Part shown: one piece after another, positions 1-8,501 of the stretch
Position numbering within the stretch: position 1 is the stretch's first letter
How the letters are laid out: every line of letters starts with the position of its first letter
Assembly: GCF_023617245.1 (NCBI RefSeq)
Contig: NZ_CP067396.1
Span: 2,480,001 to 2,544,000 of the forward strand
DNA from: Lysobacter enzymogenes
GTDB taxonomy: Bacteria; Pseudomonadota; Gammaproteobacteria; Xanthomonadales; Xanthomonadaceae
Direction of reading: 5' to 3'
DNA: 64,000 nt
Translations under genes and position numbers: made by a program
The notes under the pieces: model-generated
Databases searched by the model: none
Seen by the model: only the letters and a program-made list of their open reading frames with translations
Told to the model about the DNA's origin: nothing

Positions 1-1421
1 GCGTGCGCCGCGCCGGCCTGTTCCTGGAAGGCCGCAGCGACGAGCTCACCGACGAACTCGGCCGCGACATGGAGGCCTCCAGCGCGCGCCTGGACTTCGA
101 GGACGCCGCGCGCCTGCGCGACCTGATCGCCAGCATCCGCAGCCTGCAGGCGCGCCAGTACGTGGACGGCCGCGCCGCCGACCTCGACGTGCTGGCGTTG
201 GCGATGAGCGGCGCCGCCGCGTGCGTGCTGCTGCTGGCCTTCCGCGACGGCCGCAACCTCGGCACCCGCGCGTTCTTCCCGCAGACCCGCGGCAGCGACA
301 ACCCCGAGGAAGTGCTGACCGCCTTCATCTCGCAGTACTACGGCGAACAGACCCCGCCGGGCGAGATCGTGCTCGACCGCGACCTGCCCGACCGCGAATT
401 GTTCGAACAGGCTTTCTCCGCCGCCGGCGAACGCCGGGTGCAGATCAAGAGCAGCGTGCGCGGCGAACGCGCCGGTTACCTCGACCTGGCCCGGCGCAAC
501 GCCGAGATGGCGCTGGCCACCGAGATGACCAGCCACGCCGCCCAGCTGGCCCGCGCCGAAGCCTTGCGCGACCTGCTGAAGATGCCGGCGCTGCCGCAGC
601 GGATCGAATGCTTCGACATCAGCCACACCATGGGCGAGGCCACCGTGGCCTCGTGCGTGGTGTTCGATTCGGAAGGCCCGGTGCGCGGCCAGTACCGCCG
701 CTACAACATCGCCGGCATCGTCGAAGGCGACGACTACGCGGCGATGAACCAGGCCATCGCCCGGCGCTTCCGCCGCGCGGTCGAAGACGAAGGGGTCATG
801 CCCGACGTGCTGTTGATCGACGGCGGCGCCGGCCAGGTCGCGCAGGCGCGCGCGGCGCTGGACGAACTGGGCGTGGAGGGCGTGATCCTGGTCGGCGTGG
901 CCAAGGGCCCGGCGCGGCGTCCCGGCGACGAGGAACTGCTGCTGCCCGACGGGCGGGTGGTCCGCCCCGGCGCCGAGTCGCCGGCGCTGCAGTTGGTCCA
1001 GCAGGTCCGCGACGAGGCGCACCGTTTCGCCATCACCGGCCACCGCGGCCGGCGGCAGAAGACGCGCAACAGCAGTAGGCTGGAGGACATTCCCGGCATC
1101 GGCCCGCGCCGACGCGCTAATCTGTTGCGGCATTTCGGCGGATTGGGCGGGCTCAAGGCCGCCGGGATCGAAGAGATTTCCCGGGTCGAAGGCGTCAACG
1201 AGGCCTTGGCCGAGCGCATCTACGCCGCCTTGCACGGGCTGGAGGCGCCGGAAGAGGCGGTGTCGGCGGGGGGCGGGCCGGGCTTGGGTCCTGCAGCGGC
1301 CTCGTCCGCGACGGCCTCGTCTGGCACGATCTCTTCGGGAACGGATGCCGCCCCCAAGGCGTCGAAGGCCAAGAAGCAGCGTGCGGCCGCCAAGCCGGAC
1401 CCCCAGCGGAGCGAAGGATGA
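1..1421 (+). CDS. uvrC: UvrABC system protein C, C-terminal part (5' end outside window)
   Basis: Nuclease subunit of nucleotide excision repair; makes the incisions on both sides of a lesion after UvrA/UvrB loading. About 472 residues are visible and the frame is open to the window edge, so the N-terminal GIY-YIG domain lies upstream. Seen in order: the UVR (UvrB-interaction) helix pair near the start (LDFEDAARLRDLI), the RNase H-like endonuclease domain (ECFDISHTMGE, then DVLLIDGGAGQ), and a helix-hairpin-helix pair (IPGIGPRRRANLLRHFG). It ends in a roughly 60-residue Ser/Ala/Lys-rich tail that is not part of the conserved fold. Overlaps pgsA by ATGA, as expected for a coupled uvrC-pgsA pair. 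Confidence 0.97.
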   Translation, partial: VRRAGLFLEGRSDELTDELGRDMEASSARLDFEDAARLRDLIASIRSLQARQYVDGRAADLDVLALAMSGAAACVLLLAFRDGRNLGTRAFFPQTRGSDNPEEVLTAFISQYYGEQTPPGEIVLDRDLPDRELFEQAFSAAGERRVQIKSSVRGERAGYLDLARRNAEMALATEMTSHAAQLARAEALRDLLKMPALPQRIECFDISHTMGEATVASCVVFDSEGPVRGQYRRYNIAGIVEGDDYAAMNQAIARRFRRAVEDEGVMPDVLLIDGGAGQVAQARAALDELGVEGVILVGVAKGPARRPGDEELLLPDGRVVRPGAESPALQLVQQVRDEAHRFAITGHRGRRQKTRNSSRLEDIPGIGPRRRANLLRHFGGLGGLKAAGIEEISRVEGVNEALAERIYAALHGLEAPEEAVSAGGGPGLGPAAASSATASSGTISSGTDAAPKASKAKKQRAAAKPDPQRSEG

Positions 1422-1990
1422 AGTTGACCATACCCACCATGCTGACCCTGGCGCGGATCGTGCTGATCCCGGTGCTGGTGGTGGTGTTCTTCCTCGATTA
1501 CCCGTGGACCAACCTCGCGGCCGCGTTCATCTTCGCCTTCGCCTCGATCACCGACTGGCTCGACGGCTGGATCGCCCGCCGCTACAACCAGTACTCGGCG
1601 TTCGGCGCCTTCCTCGACCCGGTCGCCGACAAGCTCATGGTCGCCGTGGCCCTGCTGCTGATCGTGCAGAAGCACCCGACGGTGTGGATGACGCTGTGGG
1701 CCGCGGTCATCGTCGGCCGCGAGATCGCGGTCTCGGCGCTGCGCGAGTGGATGGCCGAGCTGGGCCAGCGCGCGGCGGTCAAGGTCGCCGCGATCGGCAA
1801 GATCAAGACCATCGTGCAGATGGTCGCGCTGGTGTGCCTGCTGTACCAGGAGCGCATCTTCGGCCTGCCGGTGTTCCAGATCGGCGAATGGCTGCTGGCG
1901 GCCGCGGCGCTGCTGACGTTGTGGTCGGGCCTGTCCTACCTGCGCGCGGCTTGGCCGATCATGCGCGCGGACACCGGCGGGCCGCGCTGA
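1418..1990 (+). CDS. pgsA: CDP-diacylglycerol--glycerol-3-phosphate 3-phosphatidyltransferase
   Basis: Inner-membrane enzyme of phosphatidylglycerol synthesis: joins CDP-diacylglycerol and glycerol-3-phosphate to give PG-phosphate. 190 residues, the usual length. The CDP-alcohol phosphotransferase signature DxxDGxxAR...GxxxDxxxD is complete (TDWLDGWIARR, then GAFLDPVADK at about residues 50-70), followed by several hydrophobic helices. The ATG overlaps the uvrC stop (ATGA), indicating translational coupling. The uvrC-pgsA-tRNA-Gly order matches that of E. coli and other gammaproteobacteria. Confidence 0.97.
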   Translation: MKLTIPTMLTLARIVLIPVLVVVFFLDYPWTNLAAAFIFAFASITDWLDGWIARRYNQYSAFGAFLDPVADKLMVAVALLLIVQKHPTVWMTLWAAVIVGREIAVSALREWMAELGQRAAVKVAAIGKIKTIVQMVALVCLLYQERIFGLPVFQIGEWLLAAAALLTLWSGLSYLRAAWPIMRADTGGPR

Positions 1991-2063
1991 AGCGCGCCGC
2001 CGAGACGGATCGCGGCGCCCGCGCGCACCGGGGCGGGGCGCCGAAGCCCCGTTAAGAAAGCAG

Positions 2064-2091
2064 TTGACAGTTTTCTTTCCATGCCTAAAAT
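2064..2091 (+). promoter_or_regulatory. sigma-70-type promoter of the first tRNA-Gly
   Basis: TTGACA at 2064-2069 and TAAAAT at 2086-2091 with a 16-base AT-rich spacer, ending 13 bases before the mature tRNA 5' end. A near-consensus promoter in a GC-rich genome is typical of stable RNA genes. Confidence 0.8.
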
Positions 2092-2104
2092 ATCGGTTCC
2101 CTCA

Positions 2105-2180
<76 letters not shown>

Positions 2181-2219
2181 GATTCGAAGGCGTCTTCGGC
2201 GACGAAGCGCCTTGAAATC

Positions 2220-2247
2220 AAACCCCCTCGCGGGGGTTTGTTTTTTT
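2220..2247 (+). terminator. rho-independent terminator after tRNA-Gly copy 1
   Basis: CCCCC-TCG-CGGGGG hairpin followed by TTTGTTTTTTT. Strong stem and U tract. Confidence 0.85.
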
Positions 2248-2323
2248 AGACGGGAGCCGGCGCCCGGCGACATTCGGGATTGCCAGCGATCGTGGTGTTA
2301 AGGCAACATGTGTGGACGTCACC

Positions 2324-2397
2324 GGCCGGGTGGCAGAGTGGTTATGCAGCGGACTGCAAATCCGCGTACGCCGGTTCAATTCCGACCTCGGCCTCCA
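2324..2397 (+). tRNA. tRNA-Cys(GCA)
   Basis: 74 bases including CCA. Acceptor GGCCGGG pairs with CTCGGCC (one G-U), anticodon stem GCGGA/TCCGC with loop CTGCAAA reading GCA, T arm GCCGG-TTCAATT-CCGAC. Occupies the cysT position of the glyW-cysT-leuZ array known in enterobacteria. Confidence 0.96.
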
Positions 2398-2444
2398 GAT
2401 TCGCAACATCGGTCCTCACCAATGGCCGAAGTTGAAAAAGATCA

Positions 2445-2520
<76 letters not shown>

Positions 2521-2559
2521 GATCGATGCCTCGCCTGGCGATGCATCCGCGGCACCCAA

Positions 2560-2590
2560 GGCGTCCGGCCAAGCCGGCCGCCTTTTGTTT
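2560..2590 (+). terminator. probable terminator after tRNA-Gly copy 2
   Basis: GC-rich imperfect hairpin (GGCGTCCGGC, loop CAA, GCCGGCCGCC) followed by TTTTGTTT. Same loop style as the terminator at 2749-2778. Confidence 0.6.
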
Positions 2591-2632
2591 CCCCGGCGGG
2601 CTCGGCCGCGTCGTGGAAACGGCAGCAAATCA

Positions 2633-2708
<76 letters not shown>

Positions 2709-2748
2709 ATCCGGTGCGACGCGATGGCGGCGCAGTGCAGCAAACCAA

Positions 2749-2778
2749 GCGGTCGGCGCAAGCCGGCCGCTTTTTTTT
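2749..2778 (+). terminator. rho-independent terminator after tRNA-Gly copy 3
   Basis: GCGGTCGGC-GCAA-GCCGGCCGC hairpin followed by eight T residues. Confidence 0.85.
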
Positions 2779-2799
2779 GTGCGTTCGCCTGGGAACCGG

Positions 2800-2859
2800 G
2801 GCCGGGTGGCGAAGTGGTTCTGCAGCGGACTGCAAATCCGCGTACGCCAGCCGCCGGCC
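2800..2859 (+). pseudogene. truncated tRNA-Cys(GCA) remnant lacking the T arm
   Basis: The first 49 bases match the intact tRNA-Cys at 2324 except for a few D-arm changes (GGCGAAGTGGTTCTGC against GGCAGAGTGGTTATGC). The anticodon arm and GTACGCC are the same. After that the T arm is missing: no GGTTC motif follows. A run CCGGCC at 2854-2859 could still pair with the 5' acceptor GGCCGG, so an internal deletion is possible. No CCA. Not expected to be a working tRNA. Confidence 0.75.
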
Positions 2860-2938
2860 TATCGCGCGTCGCATCGCAAGTCTTGGGGCGCGCGATTTCA
2901 GTGACGTACCATCGGCGCATCGACGCAAGGAGCGCCCA

Positions 2939-3280
2939 GTGACCATCGCCAATACGCAGCTGCAGCAATACGACTTTCTCGCCGACATGCAGGCCGATGC
3001 CTATTTCCCGCCGTTCCTGGTGGCGAAGGGGCAGCAGATCCTGATCCGCCTGTGCGAGGCGATCGAAGCGGAGCGGCCGCAATCGCTCGCCGCGCTGTAC
3101 CCGCTGACCCATGCCGCGACCGAGGAATTCAACCGCCTCGCCGAAGAATTCGAACGCCACGACAGCGAGATCGAGACCGCCGCGCGCGAGAACATCGGCG
3201 GCGACTTCGAGGTCATCGCACACGCGTACGGCTTCGATTCGGCCGATATCGAGGAACTGATCGCGCCGCGCGATTGGTGA
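2939..3280 (+). CDS. DUF5713-like small protein of unknown function
   Basis: 113 residues from a GTG start with a good AAGGAG six bases upstream. No signal peptide or membrane helix; acidic and helical in character, with the family-like segments YDFLADMQADAYFP near the start, LYPLTHAATEEFNRL in the middle and ADIEELIAPRDW at the C-terminus. I recognise this as resembling DUF5713 proteins, whose role is unknown. It stands alone between the tRNA array and a convergent transporter gene. Confidence 0.8.
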   Translation: MTIANTQLQQYDFLADMQADAYFPPFLVAKGQQILIRLCEAIEAERPQSLAALYPLTHAATEEFNRLAEEFERHDSEIETAARENIGGDFEVIAHAYGFDSADIEELIAPRDW

Positions 3281-3292
3281 GCGTTGCGGGGT

Positions 3293-3456
3293 TTTCCGGA
3301 TCGCGTCCTTCGCGGGAACGACGGTAGGCGGGTAACGATGGCAGACAGGTTCCGCCGCGGCTCCCCCCCAATCGTCATCCCCGCGAAGGCGGGGATCCAG
3401 AGACTTCAGCGCCATGTCGCGATGAAGCCCTGGGTTCCCGCCTTCGCGGAAACGAC
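3293..3456. repeat. REP-like inverted repeat, GTCATTCC/GGAATGAC family variant
   Basis: A half copy at about 3300-3325 (cgtccttcgcgggaacgacg) is followed by a full pair: GTCATCCCCGCGAAGGCGGG from 3374 and its imperfect complement CCCGCCTTCGCGGAAACGAC ending at 3456. Same family as the pairs at 10197, 22552 and 51171. Confidence 0.75.
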
Positions 3457-3534
3457 GGTAGGTGGGTTTCGTCGCATCCGTTTCCGGCGTCGCATCTGCT
3501 TCCCACCGTCGACGCCGCGACGAACGCATCCGCC

Positions 3535-5064
3535 TCAGCCGCGCGCCGGCGCGCCCTCGACCCGGCGTTGCAGTGCCTGCCAGTCCACCGCCAACTCGCA
3601 GCCGCGCGCAGAAGCGTTGCGGCCCCAGTCGCGCAGCAGTTCCAGGCAGGCCTGGTCGAGATGGTGCAGGCGGTCGTGGACCAGGCGGACGCGGGTGTTC
3701 GGCGGCACCCGCTCCAGCGCGCGCGCCATCGCCGGCACCTTGAGGAAGGTGGCCGAGCCTTCCAGGCGCAGCGAGGCGCGCCCGTCGGCGTCGTGGACCA
3801 GCCGCACCTGCAGGCGCGAGGCCTGCAGCGCCAGGCGCAGCAGCGACAGGGCGAAGCCGACCAGCACGCCGATCAGCAGGTCGGTGGCGACGATGGCGGC
3901 GACGGTGGCGAAGTAGATCGGCGCCCAGCCCTTGCCGAACGCGGCGAAGCTGCGCGCCTGGCGCAGGTTGATCATCTTCGCGCCGATGTAGACCAGGATG
4001 CCGGCCAGGCACGCCACCGGCGTCATCCGCACCAGCCACGGCAGCAGCGCGGCGAACAGCAGGATCAGCAGGCCGTGGAAGATCGTGGCCATGCGCGTGG
4101 CCGAGCCGGCCTGCACGTTGGTCGCGCTGCGCACGATCACCCCGGTCATCGGCAGGGCGCCGAGCGCGCCGCAGATGAGGTTGCCCACGCCCTGCGCGCC
4201 GAGTTCGCGGTCGTAGCCGGTGCGCGGGCCGTCGTGCATGCGGTCCACCGCCGCCGCCGACAGCAGGGTTTCGGCGCTGGCGATCAGGGCGAAGGTGAGG
4301 GCCGCGGCCAACATCGCCGGTTCGGCCAGCCGCGACAGGCTGTCCGCGTTGGGCAGCGAGATCGCGGCGAGCAGGTTCGACGGCATCTGCACCCGCTTGA
4401 CGTCCAACGCCAGCAACTGGCTTAGCGCGGTCAGCGCGACAACCGCCAGCAGCGCGCCGGGCAGGAAGCGCAGGCGCGCGGGTCGCAGTGTGTCCCACAG
4501 CAACAGGATCGCGATGGTGGCGATGCCGACCAGCAGGGCCGTGGCGTTGGCGCCGCCGCTGCCGGACAGCGCCGCGCCGAGCGCGGCCGGGAACGCGGCG
4601 AAGTTCTCCAGCCCGCGCGCCTTGGGCACCGCGTCGATCAGCACGTGCAACTGCGAGGCGACGATGAGGATGCCGATGCCCGAGAGCATGCCCGCGACCA
4701 CCGCCGGCGAGGTCATGCGGAACCACACGCCGGCCCGGCACAGGCCGGCGAGCAACTGGATCGCGCCGGCCAGCAGGATCACCGGGCCGAGCGCGGACGC
4801 GCCGTGTTCGCGCACCAGTTCGAACACCAGCACCGCCAGGCCCGCGGCGGGGCCGCTGACCTGCAGCGGCGAGCCGGCGATGGCGCCGACGACGACGCCC
4901 CCGACGATGCCGGTGATCAGGCCCGCGGCCGGCGGCATGTCGGAGGCGATGGCGATGCCCATGCACAGCGGCAGCGCGACCAGGAACACCACGACCGAGC
5001 CGAGCAGGTCGCGGCCGAACAGGCCCTGGGCGAAGTAGTTCTTGACGCAAGCGGCGTTCAACAT
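3535..5064 (-). CDS. SulP-family anion permease, probable bicarbonate transporter
   Basis: 509 residues with many hydrophobic segments across roughly residues 20-420, a glycine-rich SulP core (AGLITGIVGGVVVGAIAGSP and SGPAAGLAVLVFEL near residues 48-85) and a short soluble C-terminal STAS-like region from about 430. SulP proteins move sulfate, bicarbonate or other anions across the inner membrane. The next gene, 10 bases downstream on the same strand, is a beta-carbonic anhydrase; this pairing points to bicarbonate/CO2 handling rather than sulfate. Substrate is inferred from context only. Confidence 0.85.
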   Translation of the reverse strand: MLNAACVKNYFAQGLFGRDLLGSVVVFLVALPLCMGIAIASDMPPAAGLITGIVGGVVVGAIAGSPLQVSGPAAGLAVLVFELVREHGASALGPVILLAGAIQLLAGLCRAGVWFRMTSPAVVAGMLSGIGILIVASQLHVLIDAVPKARGLENFAAFPAALGAALSGSGGANATALLVGIATIAILLLWDTLRPARLRFLPGALLAVVALTALSQLLALDVKRVQMPSNLLAAISLPNADSLSRLAEPAMLAAALTFALIASAETLLSAAAVDRMHDGPRTGYDRELGAQGVGNLICGALGALPMTGVIVRSATNVQAGSATRMATIFHGLLILLFAALLPWLVRMTPVACLAGILVYIGAKMINLRQARSFAAFGKGWAPIYFATVAAIVATDLLIGVLVGFALSLLRLALQASRLQVRLVHDADGRASLRLEGSATFLKVPAMARALERVPPNTRVRLVHDRLHHLDQACLELLRDWGRNASARGCELAVDWQALQRRVEGAPARG

Positions 5065-5074
5065 GTCGGCGTCC

Positions 5075-5755
5075 TCATGCGTCGGTGCCGGTCAGGGCGA
5101 AGCGCGCCAGCGGCGTGGCGTCGGGCGCGGACTCGCTGCCGGGCAGGACCGCGACGAAGCCGCCGCGCGCCGGATCGAACGCGCGCAGCTCGGCGTGGGC
5201 GATGTCGTAGATCCAGCCGTGGATCGCCAGGCTGCCGTTGGCGATCGCCGCGGCCACCGCCGGCAGCGTGCGCAGGTGTTCGAGCTGGCCGACCACGTTC
5301 TCCTCGGTCAGGCAGCGCAGGCCGACCTCGCCTTCGAGCATGGGGCCGTTCTCGGCGACGACGTGGCGGGCGACGTCGGCGTGGCGCAGCCAGGCCGACA
5401 GCGACGGCATCGAGGCGATGCGCTCGGGGTCCTGCAGCGCCTTCATCGCGCCGCAGTCGGAATGGCCGCAGATCACGATGTGGCGGACCTTGAGCACCTT
5501 CACCGCGTACTCGATCGCGGCGACCACGCTGCTGACGTGCTGGGCGTAGGGCGGGACGATGTTGCCGACGTTGCGGTAGACGAACAGTTCGCCCGGCTGC
5601 GCGCACAGGATCAGTTCCGGCATCACCCGCGAGTCGGCGCAGGTGATGAACATGGTGTGCGGCTGCTGGCCCTGGGCGAGCTTGTGGAACAGCTCGCGCT
5701 GATGCGGGAAGACTTCGCGGCGGAAGCGGTTGAAACCTTGGATCAGTCGGTCCAT
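5075..5755 (-). CDS. can: beta-class carbonic anhydrase
   Basis: Cytoplasmic zinc enzyme interconverting CO2 and bicarbonate. Zinc and catalytic motifs are present: CADSR (Cys ligand plus Asp-Arg dyad) near residue 42 and HIVICGHSDCGAMKA (His and Cys ligands) near residue 100. The start chosen is the ATG at 5755 (MDRLIQGFNRFRR), giving 226 residues, the usual family length; an upstream GTG at 5791 would add a Pro-rich dozen residues without support. Its ATG is upstream of the SulP gene's partner position but both lie on the minus strand in the order SulP then carbonic anhydrase by coordinate, so carbonic anhydrase is transcribed first and the transporter follows. Confidence 0.95.
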   Translation of the reverse strand: MDRLIQGFNRFRREVFPHQRELFHKLAQGQQPHTMFITCADSRVMPELILCAQPGELFVYRNVGNIVPPYAQHVSSVVAAIEYAVKVLKVRHIVICGHSDCGAMKALQDPERIASMPSLSAWLRHADVARHVVAENGPMLEGEVGLRCLTEENVVGQLEHLRTLPAVAAAIANGSLAIHGWIYDIAHAELRAFDPARGGFVAVLPGSESAPDATPLARFALTGTDA

Positions 5756-6128
5756 GGGGGTGTTCTCGTTCGGTGGGGGGAGTGGTGGCACGCCGGCGTG
5801 GCCGGCTTTGCTGCGTGTCGCGCGGACGCGACGGGACCGCGCCCGGCGCGGACGCCGGACGTGCGGTCGCGCCGAAGGCGCAAGCGGGCCGAGTCCGCGC
5901 GCGGCGGACGGGACGATGGGAAGGGGCCGGCGCGTGGCCGCACAGGCGATCGCGTCGGACGCGACCGCTACGGAAGGGGCCGTTACGGGCGTGGCCGCTT
6001 ATGCGGGGTCGTTGCGCGCGCGATCGCCACCCAGCATCGGGGCCGACGCTGCGTGCGCGTTCGTGCGGATCGCGCCGCGGCCGTATGGTGCGGCGCGGGT
6101 GCGGACAACCCTGCGCAGGCCGAGGCGG
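5756..6128. other. gap without a convincing gene
   Basis: About 370 bases, GC-rich with several CGCG-type runs. Open frames exist on both strands but show Arg/Ala/Pro composition typical of shadow translation. The promoter of the carbonic anhydrase operon should lie near 5760-5850; no clear -35/-10 pair is visible. Confidence 0.4.
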
Positions 6129-6596
6129 TCAAGCCAAGGGCGGTCGCGGATCGGGCCCATGCGGCCGCGTGCGCGCGGCCTGGGCGAAGTCGGGCAACGC
6201 GGCGCTGCGAATGGCGGGCGCGGGCGTCCGCAGCGGCGGCGGCAACAGGCCGGGTTCGCATTCGGCGTGTTCGCCGACGAGCGATGCCGAATCGACGAGG
6301 TCGGGCAAGTACGGTAATGGGTCGCCGCACTCGTCCGCTGCCGCGAACGGCGTTGAATCCGCACAGTGCATCCCGGCGAACTGAGCGTCGCTCGACCGTG
6401 CATGCATCGAGCGCGTGTCCATCGACGGCACGCCCGGCGACCACGCCGGCACCGCGACCAGATCGGCCAGCATCGCCAACAACAGCAGCCATTGCGCCGC
6501 CGTCCGCCGCAACGCGCACAGCCGCCGCAGATACGCGTCCGCGGTGCGGTGCGCGATCGCGGAGTGCGGTGCGTGCAAAGGGTGGGGCGCGCGCAT
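6129..6596 (-). CDS. hypothetical membrane-anchored or secreted protein
   Basis: About 155 residues if the ATG at 6596 is used; the frame stays open to an ATG at 6713. After a short basic segment comes one hydrophobic stretch (QWLLLLAMLADLVAVPAW) and then a polar region with two or three Cys and many Pro and Asp. Third codon positions are GC-rich, which supports coding, but no clear ribosome binding site is seen and I recognise no family. It could still be a fortuitous open frame. Confidence 0.4.
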   Translation of the reverse strand: MRAPHPLHAPHSAIAHRTADAYLRRLCALRRTAAQWLLLLAMLADLVAVPAWSPGVPSMDTRSMHARSSDAQFAGMHCADSTPFAAADECGDPLPYLPDLVDSASLVGEHAECEPGLLPPPLRTPAPAIRSAALPDFAQAARTRPHGPDPRPPLA

Positions 6597-7238
6597 CGGC
6601 CCGGCATCGGCCGGCGTGGTCGCGTCGACGGTCTTGTTCACTGCGTTCAGGGCCAAAGCGTAGGGGGAATGCGGCAGATGCGGTCTGCACGCGCGCTCAT
6701 GCGTGGCGGGCAAACGCGGTCGATGCTAGCGAGCGCATCGCGATCTGTCTGTGGATGCCGCATGAACGCAGGCCGCTTTTTTACGAACTGGAGCGAGCCG
6801 CACAATGGCGATGCGGCATCGGCAGCGGCCTGGTCCGGCGCTGCGTTCGCGACCTGTGCGCGAGCGAAAAGTTTCGTCGTCGCTTGTGCGAACGAGGTTC
6901 GCGTTTGCGTTGTGCGCGCTGGGTCACGCGGGTTGGCGCGCGATGTGCGCTGCTCGCGCATGAGCCAACACGGTGCGCGTTTCGCGAATGATCGTACGGT
7001 TCGAGTTCATCGATCCGAGGTCGATGCGCGCGGGGTTCTGGTCTGCATCGGCACGGTGCGGCCTGATACGCATCCACGACGACGAACGCTTTCGTCCCCC
7101 GGATCGTGGCCGGCATGCACGCGGCGACGGCGCCTGCGCGACCTGCGGGCGAACCCGCGCCGGCCCAGGGGTTCGCAGCGCCGCGGCCCGGGCCCGGGCG
7201 CGGCCTTATCGGCTAGACTAGCCGCGTCACCGCATCCT
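6597..7238. other. gene-free stretch before tRNA-Leu
   Basis: About 640 bases with no convincing frame, less GC-rich in places (around 6770-6790 and 6860-6990). No repeat of the four families found elsewhere. A promoter for the tRNA-Leu is expected near 7190-7225; the palindrome GGCTAGACTAGCC there overlaps the expected -10 position. Confidence 0.4.
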
Positions 7239-7325
7239 GCCCGGATGGCGAAATCGGTAGACGCAGCGGACTTAAAATCCGCCGGCCTCGCGGCCGTGCC
7301 GGTTCGAGTCCGGCTCCGGGCACCA
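7239..7325 (+). tRNA. tRNA-Leu(TAA)
   Basis: 87 bases including CCA, class II with a long variable arm (GGCCTCGCGGCC). Acceptor GCCCGGA/TCCGGGC, anticodon stem GCGGA/TCCGC with loop CTTAAAA reading TAA, T arm GCCGG-TTCGAGT-CCGGC. Same isoacceptor as E. coli leuZ, which directly follows glyW-cysT there. Confidence 0.97.
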
Positions 7326-7345
7326 AAGGCTTCCGCGCCCCGCGC

Positions 7346-7822
7346 CTACTCGGCCGCGCCATCCGCGCGCGGCGCGGCGCCGTCGCGCCGCAGCCGCTTG
7401 AGCTTGCGTTCCAGCGCGGCTTCGCGCTTTTCCAGTTCGGCCACGCGCTGGCGCAGTTCTTCGGCTTGAGCGTCGTGGCGCTCGCGTACCGCGTCGCTGG
7501 CCAGGTCCAGCGCCTGCAGCCACAGCTGGCGCAGCGGCACCGGTACTTCGTCGGCCAGCGGCGCCAGTTGCAGGCGCGTGGCCAGGCCGGCGTAGAAACG
7601 CCGCAGCATCGGGTGCAGTCGATTCGGCGAGCCGCTGCCGTAGACCGCGCGGATGGCTTCCACGGTCGGCTGGACCCCGGCGCGCAGCATGCGCCAGGCG
7701 ATGTCGTCGAGTTGGCCCTGGTCCAGCGGCATGCGTTCCTGCGATCCGCGCGGGCCGCCCAGGCGGCCTTCCTCGGCCAGCGACTGGCGGATCCGCCACA
7801 GCGCGTCCTGATCGGTCGCCAT
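7346..7822 (-). CDS. KfrA-like DNA-binding coiled-coil protein
   Basis: 158 residues. The N-terminal half (residues 1-95) resembles the KfrA N-terminal DNA-binding domain: IAWRMLRAGVQPTVEAIR, then GSGSPNRLHPMLRRF. The C-terminal part is a charged coiled coil (AEELRQRVAELEKREAALER) ending in a basic tail. KfrA proteins bind DNA and polymerise, and were first known from plasmids; chromosomal relatives are common and uncharacterised. Last gene of a five-gene minus-strand block with TelA and VWA proteins, separated by 10 bases from the gene before it, so probably co-transcribed. Confidence 0.7.
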   Translation of the reverse strand: MATDQDALWRIRQSLAEEGRLGGPRGSQERMPLDQGQLDDIAWRMLRAGVQPTVEAIRAVYGSGSPNRLHPMLRRFYAGLATRLQLAPLADEVPVPLRQLWLQALDLASDAVRERHDAQAEELRQRVAELEKREAALERKLKRLRRDGAAPRADGAAE

Positions 7823-7832
7823 CGTCGCGCGC

Positions 7833-8501
7833 CTACGCCAGCTCGAACGCCGCGGCGGCGTCGAACTTTTCCTTGAGGAAGCGCTCGCTCAGCAGCAGCG
7901 ATTCGGCGTCGCCGGCGAAGGCCTCGCGCGAGATGCGCTGCAGCGACTGGTCGAGCAGGTCCAGTTGCTGCGACAGCGTCTGCGCCGCGGTGCGGCCGTC
8001 CTTGAGCGGCTGGGTGCGGGCGAACACCGGCGGCAGCTTGAGATAGCCGCCGAGCATGTCGGGCAGGTAGCGGCGCAGGCTTTCCTGCACCGCGAACGCG
8101 GCCGACGCCGACAGCGCGCCGGAGCCGCGCAGTTCGTGCAGCCGCGGCAGCAGTTCGCCGAGGGTCTGCTGGATGTTGCGCAGGCTCGCCAGCGCCTCGG
8201 CCGGCACCCGCTTGGCGACTTCGCCGACCAGGCGGTCGAGGTGTTCGATCAGCGCCTCCACCGGCAACTCGGCTTCGGCCACGCGCTCGCCGAGCCGGTC
8301 GCGCGGCCACGCCAGCGCGCCGACGCCGTACAGCCCGAGCACGATCAGCGGCCAGCCGGTCGCGATCACCCCGGCGAACAGCAGGCCCAGCCCGACCAGG
8401 CCGAGCGCGCAGCCGGCGATGTTGCGGTTGCTGTAGAGGTACAGGCGCAGGCGCTGGCCCAGCGTCGGCGTCGTCGGCGGCGGCGCGACCGGCAGGTTCA
8501 T
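7833..8501 (-). CDS. membrane protein of the TelA/VWA gene block (XpaC-like hypothetical)
   Basis: 222 residues. Two adjacent hydrophobic helices (roughly residues 28-65, IAGCALGLVGLGLLFAGVIA and WPLIVLGLYGVGALAW) followed by a soluble helical domain of about 150 residues. The shape recalls the XpaC/5-bromo-4-chloroindolyl phosphate hydrolysis proteins that often neighbour telA, but sequence support is weak. The ATG at 8501 overlaps the stop of the VWA gene (TGATG); a GTG immediately before it is an alternative. Translational coupling ties it to the lipoprotein upstream. Confidence 0.65.
   Translation of the reverse strand: MNLPVAPPPTTPTLGQRLRLYLYSNRNIAGCALGLVGLGLLFAGVIATGWPLIVLGLYGVGALAWPRDRLGERVAEAELPVEALIEHLDRLVGEVAKRVPAEALASLRNIQQTLGELLPRLHELRGSGALSASAAFAVQESLRRYLPDMLGGYLKLPPVFARTQPLKDGRTAAQTLSQQLDLLDQSLQRISREAFAGDAESLLLSERFLKEKFDAAAAFELA

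Noticed and set aside
5983..6690. Several overlapping frames of 200-235 residues beside the hypothetical gene at 6129
   Set aside because: Arg/Ala-rich in two other frames; only the frame at 6129-6596 has a membrane segment and Cys-containing tail.
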